In this document: positions 5,282 through 7,600 of the stretch, in pieces
How positions within the stretch are numbered: the first letter of the stretch is position 1
Layout: every line of letters begins with the position of its first letter
Assembly: GCA_947166955.1 (NCBI GenBank)
Contig: CAMVGI010000058.1
Span: 1-7,600, forward strand
Direction: 5' to 3'
Length of the DNA stretch: 7,600 bases
Source: an uncultured Clostridia bacterium
GTDB taxonomy: Bacteria; Bacillota_A; Clostridia; Oscillospirales; Oscillospiraceae
Position numbers and translations under genes: made by a program
Notes under the pieces: model-generated
Seen by the model: the letters and a program-made list of their open reading frames with translations, nothing else
Told to the model about the DNA's origin: nothing
Database searches by the model: none

Positions 5282-6166
5282 TTAAGCCTTGGGAGCTTCC
5301 TCGGCGGCCTTCTTCGCCGCGGCGGCCTTTTCGGCGGCAGCCTTCTGCGCGGCCTTGAACTTCTCCTTCTCCTCGGGGGTCGGGATCGGCTCGATGGCGT
5401 TGCGCGGGCAGGCCTTGGCGCACATGGTGCAGTTCTTGCACTTGGCGTAGTCGATGACCGCGACGTTTCCAACGACGTGGATCGCGTCGAACTTGCAGGT
5501 GCGCTCGCACATGCCGCAGGCGATGCAGGAGTTGGCGCAGACCTTCGTGACGGCCGGGCCCTTCTCCTTGTTCGAGCAGTTGACAAACACCTTCTGCTTG
5601 TACGGGACCTCGACGATGATGTGGCGCGGGCACGCCTCGCGGCAGGCGCCGCAGTTGGTGCACTTTTCCTTGTCGACCTCGGCGACGCCCTTTTCATTGA
5701 TGTGGATGGCGTCGAACTGGCACGCCTTGACGCACTCGCCAAAGCCCAGGCAGCCGAATTGACATGCCGTCGGGCCGGCGGCGACCTTCGTCGCGGCCAG
5801 GCAGCTCGGGGTGCCGACGTAGGTGAAGCGCTTCTCGCACGCGTCGCCGCCGTTGCAGATGACGTGGGCGACCATCTTCTCGCCCGAACCGGCCTCGACG
5901 CCCATGATGGCGGCGATCTTCGCCGCGCCCTCCGCGCCCGCGGGCGCGCAGGCGTTGACGGGCGCCTTACCGGCAAGGATGGCCTCGGCGCAGCCGGCGC
6001 AGCCGGGATAGCCGCAGCCGCCGCAGTTCGCGCCGGCGAGGGCGCTTTGGATCTCGGGGAGCCTCGGGTCGGTCTCGACCTCGAAGATCTTCGCGGCGAA
6101 CGCGAGGATCAGGCCGAAGATGACCGCGGTCACACCGAGGATGAGAACAGCATATACGATCGTCAT
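5282..6166 (-). CDS. rnfB: Rnf electron transport complex, iron-sulfur subunit B
   Basis: RnfB is the multi-cluster ferredoxin-like subunit that is thought to take electrons from reduced ferredoxin and pass them into the Rnf membrane complex. The 294 residues begin with one membrane helix (about 4-26). A 4Fe-4S domain follows with ANCGGCGYPGC (C48, C51, C56) and C73. Next come the cysteines C104, C110, C122, C135, C139, C145 and C149, then three ferredoxin-type motifs: C169/C172/C175/C179, C210/C214/C217/C220/C224 and C243/C246/C249/C253. This long form is the clostridial type rather than the short proteobacterial one. The usual Pro after the final cysteine is Q150 in one motif and K225 in another. 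The C-terminus (about 266-294) is an Ala/Lys/Glu-rich helix-like tail. An AAGGAGGGAGG ribosome site precedes the ATG, and the gene begins 15 bases after rnfA. It is last in the operon. Confidence 0.97.
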   Translation of the reverse strand: MTIVYAVLILGVTAVIFGLILAFAAKIFEVETDPRLPEIQSALAGANCGGCGYPGCAGCAEAILAGKAPVNACAPAGAEGAAKIAAIMGVEAGSGEKMVAHVICNGGDACEKRFTYVGTPSCLAATKVAAGPTACQFGCLGFGECVKACQFDAIHINEKGVAEVDKEKCTNCGACREACPRHIIVEVPYKQKVFVNCSNKEKGPAVTKVCANSCIACGMCERTCKFDAIHVVGNVAVIDYAKCKNCTMCAKACPRNAIEPIPTPEEKEKFKAAQKAAAEKAAAAKKAAEEAPKA

Positions 6167-6181
6167 GTTCTTCCTCCCTCC

Positions 6182-6772
6182 TTACATCGGCCACACTTCA
6201 AGGCCGGAGAAGCCCATGAAGGCGAGGGCGAGCAGGCCGGAGGTGATCAGCGCGATCGGGAAGCCCTCGAAGGATTTGGGATAGTCGGCGAACTCGATGC
6301 GCTCGCGCACGGTGGCGAACAGGTAGATCGCCAGCAGGAAGCCAAGGCCGCCGGTGGTGCCGTAGCCCACGGACGCGATGAAGTTGAACTTGTTCTGCAC
6401 GTGGAGGAGCGCAACGCCCAGCACCGCGCAGTTGGTCGTGATCAGCGGCAGATAGATGCCCAGCGCCGTGTAGAGCGACGGCATGGACTTCTTGAGGAAC
6501 ATCTCGATGAACTGCACCAGCGCCGCGATGACGAGGATGAACGCGACGGTCTGCATGAACTGGAGGTCCAGCTTCACGAGGATCAGATTCACCGCATAGG
6601 TGATCGCGGAGGCAAGGCCCATAACGAACGTGACCGCGAGGCCCATGCCGATGGCGGTGTCGGACTTCTTGGAAACGCCGAGGAACGGGCAGATGCCGAG
6701 GAACTGCGAGAAGATGAAGTTATTCGTCAGGATCGCGCCGAGCGAAATGGCGAGCAGTCTCGTTACTTCCAT
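6182..6772 (-). CDS. rnfA: Rnf electron transport complex, membrane subunit A
   Basis: RnfA is one of the two related membrane subunits at the core of the Rnf complex. It is 196 residues long, like other members, and mostly hydrophobic, with about six predicted membrane helices. Two short signatures stand out: [14 protein letters not shown] with C28, and [11 protein letters not shown] with C115. In structures of Rnf and the related Nqr, the equivalent cysteines of RnfA and RnfE together hold an iron-sulfur cluster in the middle of the membrane, linking cytoplasmic and external electron carriers. The start codon shares one base with the rnfE stop (TAATG), and AAAGGAG lies upstream within rnfE, so translation of the two is probably coupled. 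This suits two subunits needed in equal amounts. No unusual changes were seen. Confidence 0.97.
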   Translation of the reverse strand: MEVTRLLAISLGAILTNNFIFSQFLGICPFLGVSKKSDTAIGMGLAVTFVMGLASAITYAVNLILVKLDLQFMQTVAFILVIAALVQFIEMFLKKSMPSLYTALGIYLPLITTNCAVLGVALLHVQNKFNFIASVGYGTTGGLGFLLAIYLFATVRERIEFADYPKSFEGFPIALITSGLLALAFMGFSGLEVWPM

Positions 6773-7401
6773 TATTCAGCACTCTCCTTTCCCTTGGCTT
6801 CGGCCTTGGCCTTGCTCTTGTTCAGTCCCCACTGCATAATGGCGATCAGCGTGCCGAGGCAGAGGAAGCCGCCGACCGGCAGCGTCAGGATACCGGCGGG
6901 GATATAGCCCGCGGGCATGACCTGCGCGCCGAAGAAGGTGCCCGCGCCGAAGACCTCGCGGAACGCGCAGAGGATGATAAGCACCAGCGTGTAGCCGAGG
7001 CCCTGGCAGATGCCGTCCACCGCGGAGGCGCCGACCGTGTTCTTGCTCGCAAACGCCTCGGCGCGGCCGAGGATGATGCAGTTGACGACGATCAGCGGGA
7101 TGAACACGCCGAGCGAAGCCGCAATATCAGGGAAGAACGCCTGAAGCGAAAGGTCGACCATCGTGACGAAGCCCGCGATGACGACGATGAAGCACGCGAT
7201 ACGCACCTCGTCGGGGATGATCTTGCGCAGCAGCGCGATAAAGATGTTGGCGAGCGTCAGGATGATGAGCACCGAAACGCCCATGCCGATGCCGTTGGAC
7301 ATCTTGGTCGTGATCGCCATCGTCGAGCACATGCCGAGCAGCTGCACCGTGACGGGGTTGTTGGTGATCAGTCCCTCTTTGAACTGTTTGCCGATATTCA
7401 T
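6772..7401 (-). CDS. rnfE: Rnf electron transport complex, membrane subunit E
   Basis: RnfE is the partner of RnfA in the membrane core of the Rnf ferredoxin:NAD+ oxidoreductase. The 209 residues comprise several membrane helices and a short charged tail rich in Lys, Ala and Glu (about 195-209). The family cysteines are C25 in [12 protein letters not shown] and C108 in [14 protein letters not shown]. The first motif usually reads GLCPxLA; here the proline is serine (S26). The N-terminal [16 protein letters not shown] block and the [21 protein letters not shown] block (begins at 134) are typical. A GGGAGGA site (7411-7417) lies 9 bases before the ATG. The gene lies 19 bases after rnfG and overlaps rnfA by one base. 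Confidence 0.97.
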   Translation of the reverse strand: MNIGKQFKEGLITNNPVTVQLLGMCSTMAITTKMSNGIGMGVSVLIILTLANIFIALLRKIIPDEVRIACFIVVIAGFVTMVDLSLQAFFPDIAASLGVFIPLIVVNCIILGRAEAFASKNTVGASAVDGICQGLGYTLVLIILCAFREVFGAGTFFGAQVMPAGYIPAGILTLPVGGFLCLGTLIAIMQWGLNKSKAKAEAKGKESAE

Positions 7402-7420
7402 GTGATTTCGTCCTCCCTTC

Positions 7421-7600
7421 TCAGCCCAGGGCTTCCGCGACCGCGAGAGCGCCGTTGACGCCCTTGGTCACGCCCTTGGACGAAACCGTCGCGCCGGAGA
7501 TGGCCTCGACGTTCTTGCCGACGGTCAGGCTGCCCGCGCCGGACTGGCCGACGAACTGGTCCAAAACGCCCGTGCCGCCCGGCAGCGCCTCGTTCTCCAT
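7421..7600 (-). CDS. rnfG: Rnf electron transport complex, FMN-binding subunit G (3' end only)
   Basis: Only the last 59 residues are in the window; the rest continues past the right edge. They include the FMN attachment motif SGATVSS, in which the threonine (codon at 7487-7489) would carry covalently bound FMN through a phosphoester bond, a modification made by ApbE in this family. The following KGVTKGVNGALAVAEAL is the usual C-terminal helix. RnfG is a membrane-anchored flavoprotein whose FMN domain faces outward and relays electrons between RnfD and the RnfA/E cluster. The frame has a Met at the very edge (7598-7600), which is an internal residue and not a start. The order G-E-A-B matches the standard rnfCDGEAB operon, so rnfD and rnfC are expected to the right. 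Confidence 0.93.
   Translation of the reverse strand: MENEALPGGTGVLDQFVGQSGAGSLTVGKNVEAISGATVSSKGVTKGVNGALAVAEALG

Noticed and set aside
5477..6907. Long + strand open frame (about 475 codons) opposite rnfB and rnfA, and a similar - strand one at 3965-5197
   Set aside because: They are antisense to genes with clear family motifs and give repetitive His/Asp/Glu/Arg-rich translations without domains.

Overview
The window looks like chromosomal DNA from a GC-rich anaerobic bacterium, most likely a Clostridia-type member of the Bacillota. Four things point that way: an Rnf gene block in the order G-E-A-B with a long, multi-cluster RnfB; lspA directly followed by an RluD-family gene; strong GGAGG-type ribosome binding sites almost everywhere; and TTGACA/TATATT-style promoters. 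The taxonomy is an inference, since no rRNA or other marker gene is present. No tRNA, rRNA, CRISPR array, insertion sequence or phage gene was found.

Left region (1-2922, + strand). This is one tightly packed transcription unit. It holds the 3' part of an ECF sigma factor, a membrane anti-sigma factor with a zinc-binding HxxxCxxC motif, a lipoprotein signal peptidase (LspA) and an RluD-family pseudouridine synthase. All three junctions overlap (ATGA, GTGA and a 35-base overlap), so translation is probably coupled. The unit ends at a strong, probably bidirectional hairpin (2933-2969).

Middle region (3004-5236). A PAP2-family membrane phosphatase on the - strand runs toward the first unit. It is divergent from a small HAD-fold protein on the + strand, and the two predicted promoters overlap each other. 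The HAD protein keeps the fold pattern but has lost almost every catalytic residue. Next comes a CofE-like (F420-0:gamma-glutamyl ligase family) protein with its own extended -10 promoter. A second bidirectional hairpin (5240-5275) closes this region.

Right region (5282-7600, - strand). This is the distal end of an Rnf operon: the rnfG 3' end, rnfE, rnfA and rnfB. rnfC and rnfD are expected past the right edge. Rnf is a membrane ferredoxin:NAD+ oxidoreductase that couples electron transfer to ion pumping, which fits an anaerobic, ferredoxin-based energy metabolism.

The most unusual items are the catalytically degenerate HAD protein, the stand-alone CofE-like protein, and the coupling of an ECF sigma/anti-sigma pair to lspA, which itself carries an extra N-terminal membrane segment. 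I did not find a clearly new multi-gene system; most of the window is recognisable housekeeping and energy-metabolism sequence.
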